Source: a bacterium (GTDB lineage: Bacteria; Desulfobacterota; Binatia; HRBIN30; CADEER01). From it: a stretch of DNA of 52,529 nucleotides. The stretch lies in NCBI GenBank assembly GCA_030430165.1, contig JAUIGL010000044.1, positions 1 through 52,529 of the forward strand, given 5' to 3'. A model generated the notes under the pieces. It was not told where the DNA came from and did no database searches. It was given only the letters and a program-made list of their open reading frames with translations. Positions 28,311-36,649 of the stretch are shown here, in pieces (positions within the stretch are counted from its first letter, which is position 1; the number at the start of each line of letters is the position of its first letter). Both the position numbers and the translations under genes were made by a program.

Positions 28311-28532
28311 CCGGCGTCGCCGGTCGGGAATCAGTGGCTTGGCGTCTGGCCGGCGCTGTGTCGTGCGAGGCGCTCACCGACCTGCGAGCTGATCGGTCGC
28401 TTGCCCAAGCGAAGTCCTTTTTCTTCGTCGTTGCGCGAACACTCTCATAAGATCTTGACGAAGGCTCCGGTTGGGCTCGACGCGGTACCGGTGGGTGTCG
28501 GCAGGGTGTTTACTGGTCGAAGGCGGCACTAT

Positions 28533-28548
28533 TGGCACGGTCGTTGCG
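28533..28548 (+). promoter_or_regulatory. Sigma-54 (RpoN) promoter
   Basis: TGGCACGGTCGTTGCG is a near-perfect -24/-12 element; GG (28534-28535) and GC (28546-28547) are 10 nt apart. The predicted transcription start near 28558 lies 30 nt before ATG 28588. The rest of the 28311-28587 gap shows no gene. Confidence 0.78.
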
Positions 28549-28587
28549 AATTCTCCGGGCATGCGTAATCGAGTCGCGAGGCTGGAG

Positions 28588-28881
28588 ATGGCAACCGAGC
28601 AGCAGGCTGATTCTCGATTGATCGGCCTGCCGGTCGCCGTGTTGATGGCGGTTACCGTAATGATGTTCGGCCATCGGCTCCCCCAGCAACTCGACGACAC
28701 ACTGCGGCTCTCGCGCCTTCAGGAAATGCATCGAGCTACGCAACAACACGGCCAGCCCCAGGTCGAAGAGCAAGCGCATTCGGGTGATACCTCGCTTCGC
28801 GAACCGGTCATGATGCACACCCGATACCTCTTCGATCCCCGTCAGGAGGACGACCCCCGCTCCCGCGCCCTGCGCATCTGA
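28588..28881 (+). CDS. Small single-span membrane protein (97 aa), sigma-54 controlled
   Basis: I chose ATG 28588 because it has GAGG 6 nt upstream; ATG 28561 would leave almost no leader after the sigma-54 start. The product starts MATEQQADSRLIGLPVAVLM, with one hydrophobic segment (about 11-29), then a polar region rich in Gln, His and charged residues ending RSRALRI. I recognise no family. A 13-bp hairpin and the 59-bp tandem repeats follow the stop. The promoter is the strongest evidence that it is expressed. Confidence 0.55.
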   Translation: MATEQQADSRLIGLPVAVLMAVTVMMFGHRLPQQLDDTLRLSRLQEMHRATQQHGQPQVEEQAHSGDTSLREPVMMHTRYLFDPRQEDDPRSRALRI

Positions 28882-28906
28882 GTACCACCCACCCACCCAC
28901 GCCCCT

Positions 28907-28942
28907 GGCTCCGCCCGCCCTCTGCCGAAGGTGGGCGGAGCC
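28907..28942 (+). terminator. Terminator-like hairpin after the sigma-54 small gene
   Basis: GGCTCCGCCCGCC (28907-28919) pairs with GGTGGGCGGAGCC (28930-28942), a 13-bp stem with one G-T pair and a 10-nt loop, 25 nt after the stop codon. There is no T-tract. Confidence 0.45.
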
Positions 28943-28957
28943 CCTCCTGGCTATTGT

Positions 28958-29157
28958 GAGTTCTGCTCCCGTACGCGCTGCGCGCTCTGATGAGCTCGGC
29001 CGCTGCGCGGCCTCCTGAGTTCTGCTCCCGTACGCGCTGCGCGCTCCGATGAGCTCGGCCGCTGCGCGGCCTCCTGAGTTTCGCTCCCGTACGCGCTGCG
29101 CGCTCCGATGAGCTCGGCCGCTGCGCGGCCTCCTGAGTTTCGCTCCCGTACGCGCCT
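28958..29157 (+). repeat. 59-bp tandem repeat array with triloop palindromes
   Basis: Units start at 28958, 29017, 29076 and 29135 (GAGTT[C/T][T/C]GCTCCCGTACGC); three are full and the fourth diverges after about 29153. Each unit holds two palindromes with TGC loops, GCGC-TGC-GCGC and GGCCGC-TGC-GCGGCC. Copies differ at only a few bases. The rest of the 28882-29301 gap holds a hairpin and no gene. Confidence 0.9.
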
Positions 29158-29301
29158 GCGCGGTGGCTGAAGTCCGATCTGCGCGAATCTGCGTCCATCT
29201 GCGGCAAAAGAACAGAGCCCCTTCGCCTGCGCGCTCCCGACTGCAGCAGTGAGTCGAAGCGTACCCCTCGGCGGCCACCGGTCGCGTCCTCCTCGGTTTC
29301 T

Positions 29302-30579
29302 TTGTACCTATCCAGCGTGGGCGGACTGGCGAAACGGCTCGCGGTCTTGGTGATCGCGTGCGCTGCGGGCTTGGCGTTGCTCGAGCTGGGGGCGCGCTGG
29401 GTTTATCAGGCGACCCGCGGCCAGGCGTTTTCGCGCGACGAGGTTCGCGCCAGGTTGTTGACCGACCGGGTCGACGGCGAGGTCGATGCGGTGTTGGCGG
29501 ACGTGCCGATGGACGCTGCGGTACCCGACCAGCCGGTGATTCTGCACCCCTACTTCGGCTACGTCATCAACCCGGAGAAGGAGGGGGTCAACGTCCACGG
29601 ATTCTTCCACCGCAACCCGCTGACCAAGCGCTCTCCGGACAAGCTGATCGTCGCGATCTTCGGCGGCTCGGTGGCCGACCAGGTCTACTATCTGGGCGGA
29701 GGCGCCCTGGTGCGAGCTCTGCAGGAGCGCGCGGAGTACCGCGACAAGGAGATCGACATCGTCAGCCTGGCGGTGGGCGGCTACAAACAACCGCAGCAGT
29801 TGCTGATCCTGTCTTACCTTTTTGCCCTCGGCGCCGAGTACGACGTCGTCATCAACGTCGACGGCTTCAACGAGTTCGACAGTGCTCAGGACAACGTGAT
29901 GACTGGGATCTACCCTTACTTCCCGCACACGTGGAAGCTGCACGGGCGACGCGGCCTCGACATCGCCGCGAGCACCGCGTTGGGGCGAGTGGAGATTCTG
30001 CGCGAGGAACGTCGCCGGCTGCGCGAGCGCTTCGCAACGCCGCTGCTGAGCCGCAGCGCGTTCGGTTTGGTGTTGTGGGATTTTCTCGACGCGGCGCGAG
30101 AAGCGGAGATTCGCGAACGGTCGCGGCAGCTCGAAGAGCACCTTGACGAAGCCGAGGCGCCGGTCCACATCGAGGGGCCGCCGTTCGCCTATACGAGCGA
30201 CGAGGAGATGTATCGCGAGATGGCTGCCCATTGGCGCCGCTCGTCGGCGGCGATGGATCGCTTGTGTAGCCTGAACGGCGCAACCTACCTGCACTTTCTC
30301 CAGCCCAACCAGTACGTGCCCGGTTCCAAGCCGCTGACCGAGGAGGAGGTCGAGGTCGCGATCGACCCCGACTTTCATGGAGTCTATCGCGTCCCGCTCG
30401 CCTATCCGATCTTTCGCGAGGAGGGCCGGCGTTTGCGCGACGAGCTCGGCGTCGAGTTCTTCGACCTCACCGAGCTCTATGCGGACGAGACGCGGACGGT
30501 CTACAACGATTTCTGCTGCCACGTGAACCAGCTCGGCGCCGACCTCATGGCCGAGGCGATTGCCGCGCGCGTTCCGTAG
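29302..30579 (+). CDS. Membrane-anchored SGNH/GDSL-type protein
   Basis: The protein is up to 425 residues. The start is uncertain: TTG 29302 or GTG 29317, neither with a good Shine-Dalgarno. An N-terminal membrane helix (about 12-30) is followed by an extracytoplasmic domain. SGNH landmarks are block I IFGGSVADQV with the candidate nucleophile Ser, a VDGFNEFD stretch with Asn, and a C-terminal DFCCHVNQLGADLMAEAI where Asp and His would complete the triad. Such proteins often act on O-acyl groups of cell-surface glycans. It converges with the DUF547 gene with a 4-nt gap. Confidence 0.75.
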   Translation: MYLSSVGGLAKRLAVLVIACAAGLALLELGARWVYQATRGQAFSRDEVRARLLTDRVDGEVDAVLADVPMDAAVPDQPVILHPYFGYVINPEKEGVNVHGFFHRNPLTKRSPDKLIVAIFGGSVADQVYYLGGGALVRALQERAEYRDKEIDIVSLAVGGYKQPQQLLILSYLFALGAEYDVVINVDGFNEFDSAQDNVMTGIYPYFPHTWKLHGRRGLDIAASTALGRVEILREERRRLRERFATPLLSRSAFGLVLWDFLDAAREAEIRERSRQLEEHLDEAEAPVHIEGPPFAYTSDEEMYREMAAHWRRSSAAMDRLCSLNGATYLHFLQPNQYVPGSKPLTEEEVEVAIDPDFHGVYRVPLAYPIFREEGRRLRDELGVEFFDLTELYADETRTVYNDFCCHVNQLGADLMAEAIAARVP

Positions 30580-30583
30580 TCGG

Positions 30584-31459
30584 CTACCCTACTTTTTCAA
30601 CGGATCGGACCGCTAGGGACCGGACGCGACCGGGCTGCTGGTCGTTCAACGACCAGTCGTACCGGTTGAACTCGATGTCGTAGTCGGCCGCACGACGCAG
30701 CTGGTCGCGCAGCGGTTGCGCGGCGTGCAAGCTGACGTAGTCGAGCAGCGTCGGCGAGTCGGGCAACCGGTCGGCGGGCCATTCGACGAAGTCCGATTCG
30801 TACCAGTCGAAGATGGCCGAGAGGTGGACGGTTCGCGCGTCGTGGTCGATGCGGACGTTGCGCGGCTCGGAGACGAACAGCCTCGCCGCCTCGTCGAGCT
30901 GCGCTTCCAGCCGGTTGGCGTCGAACGCGTGGCGCGGCAGCTTCGGGCAACTGGCGGAGGCGCAGTTGATGGCGAAGTGGATGCGGGGCTCGTGGAAACG
31001 ATCGCGAATGACCGAGTTCTCGAGCTCGTAGAGGTTGGTCGTTTTGCCGCCGATCGGGATCCTCTGCAGCAGGAAGAACCCGGCCTTCATGGTGGGTAGA
31101 CCGACGTCGCCGACGCTTTCGATCGGGTAGGACTCGAGCACGGCGGTGATGACCGCGGCGTTGTAGGCGTTCATCCAGTAGGCGAGGCGCTGCTCGCGGG
31201 TGGGGAAAAGCTCTGGGTGGTTGTCCGGTCCGATCGCCGCTACCAGCGCGAAGTATCGGTCGAGGTCGCCGCGCTGGTCAGCCAGGCGCCGGTAGTCGAC
31301 CCGACCCTGGTCGTCGACGAACTCGACGAGCACGCGGTCGAGGAGATCGTGCGAGAACGACGCAGGTGTGTCGACGACGATCCTGGGGTCCGGGCGCACG
31401 CTGGTGCAAGCGGCGATCGCGGCGGTGATCGCGAACATTCCGAGCTGCGCGAGACGCAT
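30584..31459 (-). CDS. DUF547 lipoprotein
   Basis: The protein is 291 residues from ATG 31459. MRLAQLGMFAITAAIAAC is a lipoprotein signal with lipobox AIAAC and acylated Cys18. The body matches DUF547: REQRLAYWMNAYNAAVITAV, the IESVGDV segment, FAINCASASCPKLP and LSAIFDWYESDF. DUF547 proteins have a papain-like fold and unclear function. The longer in-frame extension upstream is low-complexity and discarded. Confidence 0.83.
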   Translation of the reverse strand: MRLAQLGMFAITAAIAACTSVRPDPRIVVDTPASFSHDLLDRVLVEFVDDQGRVDYRRLADQRGDLDRYFALVAAIGPDNHPELFPTREQRLAYWMNAYNAAVITAVLESYPIESVGDVGLPTMKAGFFLLQRIPIGGKTTNLYELENSVIRDRFHEPRIHFAINCASASCPKLPRHAFDANRLEAQLDEAARLFVSEPRNVRIDHDARTVHLSAIFDWYESDFVEWPADRLPDSPTLLDYVSLHAAQPLRDQLRRAADYDIEFNRYDWSLNDQQPGRVRSLAVRSVEKVG

Positions 31460-31502
31460 GCCGGTGATTGTGCGGGAGCCGCGGAGCATTGGGAAGGGGC
31501 GG

Positions 31503-31567
31503 ATCCCCGGGCCCGCGGGGCCCGGGGATCGGGCGGGAGCTGTCGAGGGTGGAGAGCGCTCGACAGC
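31503..31567. repeat. Two adjacent perfect palindromes in a divergent promoter region
   Basis: ATCCCCGGGCCC-GCG-GGGCCCGGGGAT (31503-31529) is a 12-bp stem with a 3-nt loop. GCTGTCGAG (31539-31547) pairs with CTCGACAGC (31559-31567). They lie in the 214-nt gap between the divergent DUF547 and DsbA-like genes. They could be operators, 5'-UTR hairpins or repeat remnants. Confidence 0.6.
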
Positions 31568-31673
31568 CTTGGGGGGAGTCTTTTTTGGCTCTGACATCGG
31601 GGATGCGCCGAGCGCGGGCTTTGCTGCGGGCCTGGTTTGCGAAGGTTCGGGTTGCCTGCGTACAGTTGTGGCG

Positions 31674-32300
31674 ATGGCGAAAGTCACTTTGATTGCCTAT
31701 TCGGACTACCTCTGTCCCTGGTGCTACAACGCGGCGGTGCGTTTGCGGCGTCTCGTCGCCGAGCACGGTGACCGCGTAGAAGTCGATTGGCGCAGTTATT
31801 TGCTGCGCCCCCGCCCGAATCCCAGTCGCACGCTCGAGAAGTTCCGCGCCTACACGGAGTCGTGGCAGCGTCCGGCGGCGGACGACGACAGCGCCGAGTT
31901 CCGCGTATGGCAGAGCGAGGCGGGGCCTCCGTCGCACAGTATTCCTCCGCACCTGGTCGCCAAGGCGGCAATGGCCCTTGGCGACGAGTCGTTTCACCGG
32001 ATGCACGACCGCCTGCTGCGGGCGTACTTCTACGAGAATCGCGACATCACCAGCGACGACACCCTGCGCGAGCTGTGGCTGGAGTGCGAGCTGCCGGAAG
32101 CCGATCTCGAGCGCAGCAAAGACCCGGTGGTCTTGCAGCAGGTGCTGCGCGAGCACAAGGAGGCGCTGGAACACGGCGCCACCGGCGTCCCCGCGGTTCG
32201 GGTCGACGGCGGTGCCGGAATCATCGTCGGCGCCCAGCCCTACTCGTTGTACGAGCGTTGGGTCGGTCGGCTCGGCGAAGCGTCGAGCCCGGCTGAATAG
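31674..32300 (+). CDS. DsbA/FrnE-family thioredoxin-fold oxidoreductase, cytoplasmic
   Basis: The protein is 208 residues from ATG 31674. The active-site motif YSDYLCPWC (Cys14, Cys17) lies right at the N-terminus with no signal peptide. GATGVPAVRVDG contains the cis-proline of the thioredoxin fold. The helical insert (about 60-145) is typical of DsbA/FrnE-like and 2-hydroxychromene-2-carboxylate isomerase-like proteins. A cytoplasmic thiol oxidoreductase or isomerase is likely; the substrate is unknown. It converges with pilX with a 2-nt gap. Confidence 0.83.
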   Translation: MAKVTLIAYSDYLCPWCYNAAVRLRRLVAEHGDRVEVDWRSYLLRPRPNPSRTLEKFRAYTESWQRPAADDDSAEFRVWQSEAGPPSHSIPPHLVAKAAMALGDESFHRMHDRLLRAYFYENRDITSDDTLRELWLECELPEADLERSKDPVVLQQVLREHKEALEHGATGVPAVRVDGGAGIIVGAQPYSLYERWVGRLGEASSPAE

Positions 32301-32302
32301 CC

Positions 32303-34537
32303 CTACTCGTAGATCCGAGTGTAGATGCGCTGCTGCACGTACACGATCTTTGGCGTCATCGGCGGCAGGTTCTCGACCAGATTGAAGTCGGTGTCGTAGT
32401 CGTAGGCGCGAATCGGCGGGTCGTAGACCCCAGATCCGTTGCAGCTGTTGCCGGAACCGCATTCCCAGTTGTTGCGTTTGTGCTGCGGCTCGCCGAGGCT
32501 GACGAAGGACCCGTTGTAGTTGAAGACCTTGTTGCTCCAGCTCTCGAGAAACTTCGGGAAGTTCTCCAACCCGCCATTGTACCAGTCGTCGTCGAGTGTG
32601 CTCGGTCCGAGCCCGAACAGCAGGGCTGCATTGATGCCGAGCGCATCCGATGTCGTGAACCACGCTTGTCCGCCAGGCCCGCCGGGCGAATCCCAGGTTG
32701 GGACGTCGCGAATATTGGTCGATAGATCGAAGACCGACTTCAAGTCGTTGTTGCGACCGCCGAGTCGAACTTCCCAGCCCTGCGACAGGATCCAGATCGC
32801 GTCAGCGAGAATCGCGGCGGGGAACTTGTCGCGCGTGTTGTAGTTGCCTTGGATGAGGGCAGCCTGATCGGTGACCACCGTGACGCCGGTGGGATCGACC
32901 GCGCCCGGAACGAAGGTCGAATTGCGCATGTCGAGATCCGCCGAATCGAAGATCCGGACCCCGTAATTGTTGAGTGCCGCATTCGACTGCGCGCCGAGGA
33001 CGCTGAGGAACAGCACCAGGCCGCCGTCGCTGGTGTCGTCTTTCGGGAAGAGGACCTGACCGTTCACGTCGTTCCACTCGATCAGAGCTCGCAGGTTGAG
33101 GTTGAGCAGCCTCATCCATTGCTCCTCGCGATGATTCCAGAAGCCGCCGCGCCGGTAGTCCATGTCGAAGAACCACGAACTGTTTGACGGGCCGCCCGCG
33201 ATCGCGGGGCATGACGGCGGAGTCCACCAGGGAGCGTTGCCGTTGGTCGGGCAGATATCGATGTTGCTGTCTTGCAGGGTCAAGCGACCATCGCCGGAAG
33301 TGTCTTCGCCGACCCGCCTGTACACGGTATTGGCGTGGGCGAATGGCGGGATATAGCGGAGTGGGTCTGCTGGTACCCACCAGTTGCCACCCGGCGGTGT
33401 CGGCGGATTGGTCGGGATGTCGGTGTAGAAGAGAGCGCCGCGGCGATCGCACATGAAGCGCAGGAGGTGGCGGGTCTTGACCGGATCGACCGCGCCCGAC
33501 GCGGTCTGCACTTCGATTGGATAGAGCGGCGGACTGATCAGGGTTCCGGGTCCGCCCGGACAAAGGTCGGCGGCGGAGAAGTCGATCGGCAACATCGGTG
33601 CGTTGAGGTTGAGGACGATGCGCAGATCGGCTCGCTCCCAGTACTCGCCGTCGCCCTGATCGATGATGTCGACCGGTGGGGTGATGATGTTGCGAACGTC
33701 GTCGCGGATGCTGCCTCTCCATTGCGCCAGGGTGGAGTCTGGCAGTGGGTTGGTGTTGCCGGGGCAGTTCAGCTTCTTGGGGTCGAGGTCGTCGGGTGGA
33801 TCGACGACATCCTCGAGCTTGTCGATGTAGGTGTCCCCCCAGCAGCGCCAGGAGCTGTTGTATTTGTATCCGCCTCGATAGATATCGCCGACCGCGGTGA
33901 TTTGAACGTTCGGCATGTCGGGAGGCTCGTCCTCGATGCGGAGCACATTGTCCGGTTGAATGTAGAGATCGCTGTTGGTGTGCAGTCGACCGTGCAGGGT
34001 CATGTCGGGTAGCGGCATGACGAACAGGTGCGAGTCAATGAAGGCGAGGAACTGAAAGATCGGAATGTTGTGGATATCGAACTCGCCGGCGACGTGTGCG
34101 GTACTGTCTCCCGGGGGAACTTGCGACGTCGACTGCACGACGTAGCGGTACGGAATGGTGTTGAGTCCGCCGAAGACTTCGCCCTCGGGAATCTGCGTCG
34201 CCGGGCACGGGGCGCACCCTTCGGACTCCGTGAGCTCGACGTCGACCGATTTCCCTTCGAAGCTGAGTGACTGGTTGAAGTCCAGACCGGTCGGGATCCC
34301 GCTGTCGCGGAAGATGTTGGAAAAGGTCGTGATCCCGACGTTGAGTCCGGCCTCGGCGGCGTAGAACGCCGAGCGGCGAACGCCGCTGGCGCCGTTGAGG
34401 GCGAGATTGGCGCGGACGTTCATCGCGTAGGCGCCGGCGAGGGCACTCAGCGCGGTGAGGAAGATGAGTGAGGTGACCAGCGCCGCGCCGCGCTCGTTGG
34501 TCGCTGTTGTGCGGATTCGGTTCCGATGCACGTTCAC
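32303..34537 (-). CDS. PilX-like type IV pilus assembly protein, very long
   Basis: The protein is 744 residues. N-terminal NERGAALVTSLIFLTALSAL is a PilX/GspK-type prepilin segment without Glu5, and AFYAAEAGLNVGI follows. The long soluble part has VAGEFDIHNIPIFQFLAF and LHGRLHTNSDLYIQ, then a ~450-residue region with many Trp, Asn and Pro. PilX of Pseudomonas is ~200 residues, so most of this protein is an added extracellular domain. Minor pilins sit at the pilus tip and prime assembly. It lies 13 nt after pilW in the same operon. Confidence 0.75.
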   Translation of the reverse strand: MNVHRNRIRTTATNERGAALVTSLIFLTALSALAGAYAMNVRANLALNGASGVRRSAFYAAEAGLNVGITTFSNIFRDSGIPTGLDFNQSLSFEGKSVDVELTESEGCAPCPATQIPEGEVFGGLNTIPYRYVVQSTSQVPPGDSTAHVAGEFDIHNIPIFQFLAFIDSHLFVMPLPDMTLHGRLHTNSDLYIQPDNVLRIEDEPPDMPNVQITAVGDIYRGGYKYNSSWRCWGDTYIDKLEDVVDPPDDLDPKKLNCPGNTNPLPDSTLAQWRGSIRDDVRNIITPPVDIIDQGDGEYWERADLRIVLNLNAPMLPIDFSAADLCPGGPGTLISPPLYPIEVQTASGAVDPVKTRHLLRFMCDRRGALFYTDIPTNPPTPPGGNWWVPADPLRYIPPFAHANTVYRRVGEDTSGDGRLTLQDSNIDICPTNGNAPWWTPPSCPAIAGGPSNSSWFFDMDYRRGGFWNHREEQWMRLLNLNLRALIEWNDVNGQVLFPKDDTSDGGLVLFLSVLGAQSNAALNNYGVRIFDSADLDMRNSTFVPGAVDPTGVTVVTDQAALIQGNYNTRDKFPAAILADAIWILSQGWEVRLGGRNNDLKSVFDLSTNIRDVPTWDSPGGPGGQAWFTTSDALGINAALLFGLGPSTLDDDWYNGGLENFPKFLESWSNKVFNYNGSFVSLGEPQHKRNNWECGSGNSCNGSGVYDPPIRAYDYDTDFNLVENLPPMTPKIVYVQQRIYTRIYE

Positions 34538-34550
34538 GGAGACCTCCGGT

Positions 34551-35444
34551 CTACAGTAGGTTGCGTGGTTTGACGGTGCTCTTGTGCTCGACGGTCCGGT
34601 ACTGGCCGTCTGGGCCCGGACGAGACGACTTGGCGACGATGGTGATGTCGAGCTCGCGCACCACGCGCCACTGGTCGTCGGAGCTCGGCTCGTCGACGGG
34701 AGAGCAGGGCGGACACGGGTCCATCAGGTACTCGATGTTGAGCTTCTCGATGCCGCGGACCATCGGCTGCGCGTAACCACCGTCGATCTCGACGGTCAGC
34801 ACCGGCACGCCGTCGATCTCCTGAATCTCGTAGTGCCGCTCTTCGATGGCGTAGACGCCACTCCCGCGCCCGTAGTTCTTGTCGAAAGTCCCCTCGATCT
34901 GGATCCAGACCCCGTCGATCCCCGCGATCCGGAAGAAGTTGCCGTGCCCGGTAGCCTTGACCATGTAGATCCACTGACCGACCTCGAAGCCGGCGGACGA
35001 CTCGACTTTCATTAGGGATTCGTTCTTTTTTGCTCGTTTCTTCAAAATCGTACGGTCGCACTGGAGTGAGTCGTTGTCGGCCCGACCAATGCGCAGGGTG
35101 AGTGTATCGCGATCGCCGTTGTCCTCCCCCTCGAGTGCGATGAAGTTGCCCAGCTCGGGCAGGCAAGCGCCGGCCTGGCGCAGCTCCTGGGTGAGAAACG
35201 TCATCGACGAGCTCGCCGCTTGCTGGGTCTCCGCGACCATGTCCATGTTGGCGCGCGTCTTGACGTAGAAGCCGAAGTCACGAGCCACGACGGCTAGCGC
35301 AATCGCCGACAGGAGCATCGAGACGAGGAGCTCCATCAAGCTCGACCCGTTGCTGCCGTGGAGCCGTGCCGATGTGGAAGTCCGCGGAAGTCGTTCCCGA
35401 GTTCGCTGGCGACAGCGACAGTGTTTCGATTTGGTTGGCGGCAT
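34551..35444 (-). CDS. pilW: PilW-like minor pilin
   Basis: The protein is 297 residues. A long basic leader ends in NG before SSLMELLVSMLLSAIALAVV, which fits prepilin peptidase cleavage after Gly with Glu at +5. ETQQAASSSMTFLTQELRQAG is the typical PilW helix. The rest is beta-rich, with two Cys in DPCPPCS. The ATG at 35444 gives an unusually long leader, so translation could start further inside. PilV and FimT, usual neighbours, are not here; the 235 nt upstream show no pilin-like frame. Confidence 0.78.
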   Translation of the reverse strand: MPPTKSKHCRCRQRTRERLPRTSTSARLHGSNGSSLMELLVSMLLSAIALAVVARDFGFYVKTRANMDMVAETQQAASSSMTFLTQELRQAGACLPELGNFIALEGEDNGDRDTLTLRIGRADNDSLQCDRTILKKRAKKNESLMKVESSAGFEVGQWIYMVKATGHGNFFRIAGIDGVWIQIEGTFDKNYGRGSGVYAIEERHYEIQEIDGVPVLTVEIDGGYAQPMVRGIEKLNIEYLMDPCPPCSPVDEPSSDDQWRVVRELDITIVAKSSRPGPDGQYRTVEHKSTVKPRNLL

Positions 35445-35679
35445 GAGTAGTCAGATTGGAAGCAAGCGCCGGACCAACGCGCTCTCGTCTGCGATTGACA
35501 CCGCGCCATCGTCGGCGGTGTCGGCGGCGAGCGAGCTCGATTGCCACCCTCCACTTCGCCGTCACGCTGTCGATTTCCCGACGAATCAGTGCGCAGATGC
35601 CATGCGGGTGTCGGTGCCGAATGTTCCTCCGATGGATCGTGTTGTCGGCCGCGCTCGGGTTGTGGTACCCGGAACGACC

Positions 35680-36603
35680 ATGGAGTTGCGCGAGATCGGG
35701 AATCACGTATTCGCCTGCTTGCAACCAGACCGTGGGCTGGGCTGGAGCAACTCGGGGCTGATCAATAGCGGTGGCGGCCTGGTGGTCGACACGTTCTGGG
35801 ATCTCGCCCGCACCCGTCAGATGATCGAGCAGTACGAGCGGGTCTGGAGCGGGCCGCCGCGCCGCGTCGCCAACACCCATCACAACGGCGACCACTGCTG
35901 GGGCAACCAGCTCTTCGCAGACGCCGAGATCATCGGCCATCGCCTGTGCGCCGAGGCGTTCGGTAAGGAGAGCCCCGAGCTGATGCAGTCGATTCGCAAC
36001 AGCGACGATCCGGCGCTTGCCGGTTTTGCCGCGGGGCTGCAGGAGTACGACTTCTCGGGGATCGAGCTGACGCCGCCGACGACACTGATCGAGGACCGGC
36101 TCGACCTCGAGTTGGACGGAACCCCGGTCGAGCTCATCTACGTCGGCCCTGCGCATACGATCGGCGACGTGATCGTCCACCTGCCACAACAGAGGGTCGT
36201 GTTCGCCGGCGATGTCCTCTTCCGCCTGTGCACGCCGATCGGCTGGGAGGGGACCTTCGCCAACTGGAGCGCTGCGCTCGACCGCATCATCGCGCTCGAC
36301 CCTGAGGTGGTCGTGCCCGGGCACGGTCCCGTGTGCGGTCTCGAGGGGCCGCGCGAAATGAAGGCCTATCTCGAGTACGTGCGTGCCGAAACGGAACCGC
36401 ACTTCCATGCCGGGCTGTCGGAGATCGAGGCGGCCAAGCGGATCGACCTCGGTCCCTACGCCGGTTGGAACGAGCCCGAGCGCCTCATCTTCAACGTCGC
36501 CCGCGCCTATCGCGAGCTGCGCGGCGAGGCGGTGGATGCTCCCGTCGACGTCATGGCGATGGCCGGCGGCATGGCCGAGCTGCGCCGCCACTGGCAGGCC
36601 TGA
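35680..36603 (+). CDS. Metallo-beta-lactamase-fold hydrolase
   Basis: The protein is 307 residues from ATG 35680, where recognisable homology starts (MELREIGNHVFACLQPD). The metal motif is THHNGDHCWGN (His67, Asn69, Asp71, His72), the variant of HxHxDH with Asn as second ligand. GPAHTIGDVIVH, FAGDVLF and VPGHGPVCG supply the remaining ligands. The THxNGDH group includes hydrolases of unknown substrate. The ~80 C-terminal residues are helical. It is divergent from pilW and 46 nt upstream of the MFS gene, which could share its transcript. Confidence 0.82.
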   Translation: MELREIGNHVFACLQPDRGLGWSNSGLINSGGGLVVDTFWDLARTRQMIEQYERVWSGPPRRVANTHHNGDHCWGNQLFADAEIIGHRLCAEAFGKESPELMQSIRNSDDPALAGFAAGLQEYDFSGIELTPPTTLIEDRLDLELDGTPVELIYVGPAHTIGDVIVHLPQQRVVFAGDVLFRLCTPIGWEGTFANWSAALDRIIALDPEVVVPGHGPVCGLEGPREMKAYLEYVRAETEPHFHAGLSEIEAAKRIDLGPYAGWNEPERLIFNVARAYRELRGEAVDAPVDVMAMAGGMAELRRHWQA

Positions 36604-36649
36604 CGGCGCCGGCACGCTCCGCCTTCAGTCGAGATCGCCGGGGTCGTTC

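Noticed and set aside
28374..28896. Overlapping minus-strand frames opposite the small sigma-54 gene
   Set aside because: They have no ribosome-binding site or recognisable motif, and the sigma-54 promoter points to the plus strand.
28958..29157. Considered as a CRISPR array
   Set aside because: Copies are contiguous 59-bp tandem units with no unique spacers, and no cas gene is near.
35445..35679. Possible pilV or fimT remnant upstream of pilW
   Set aside because: None of the minus-strand frames shows a prepilin motif, and all are interrupted or low-complexity.
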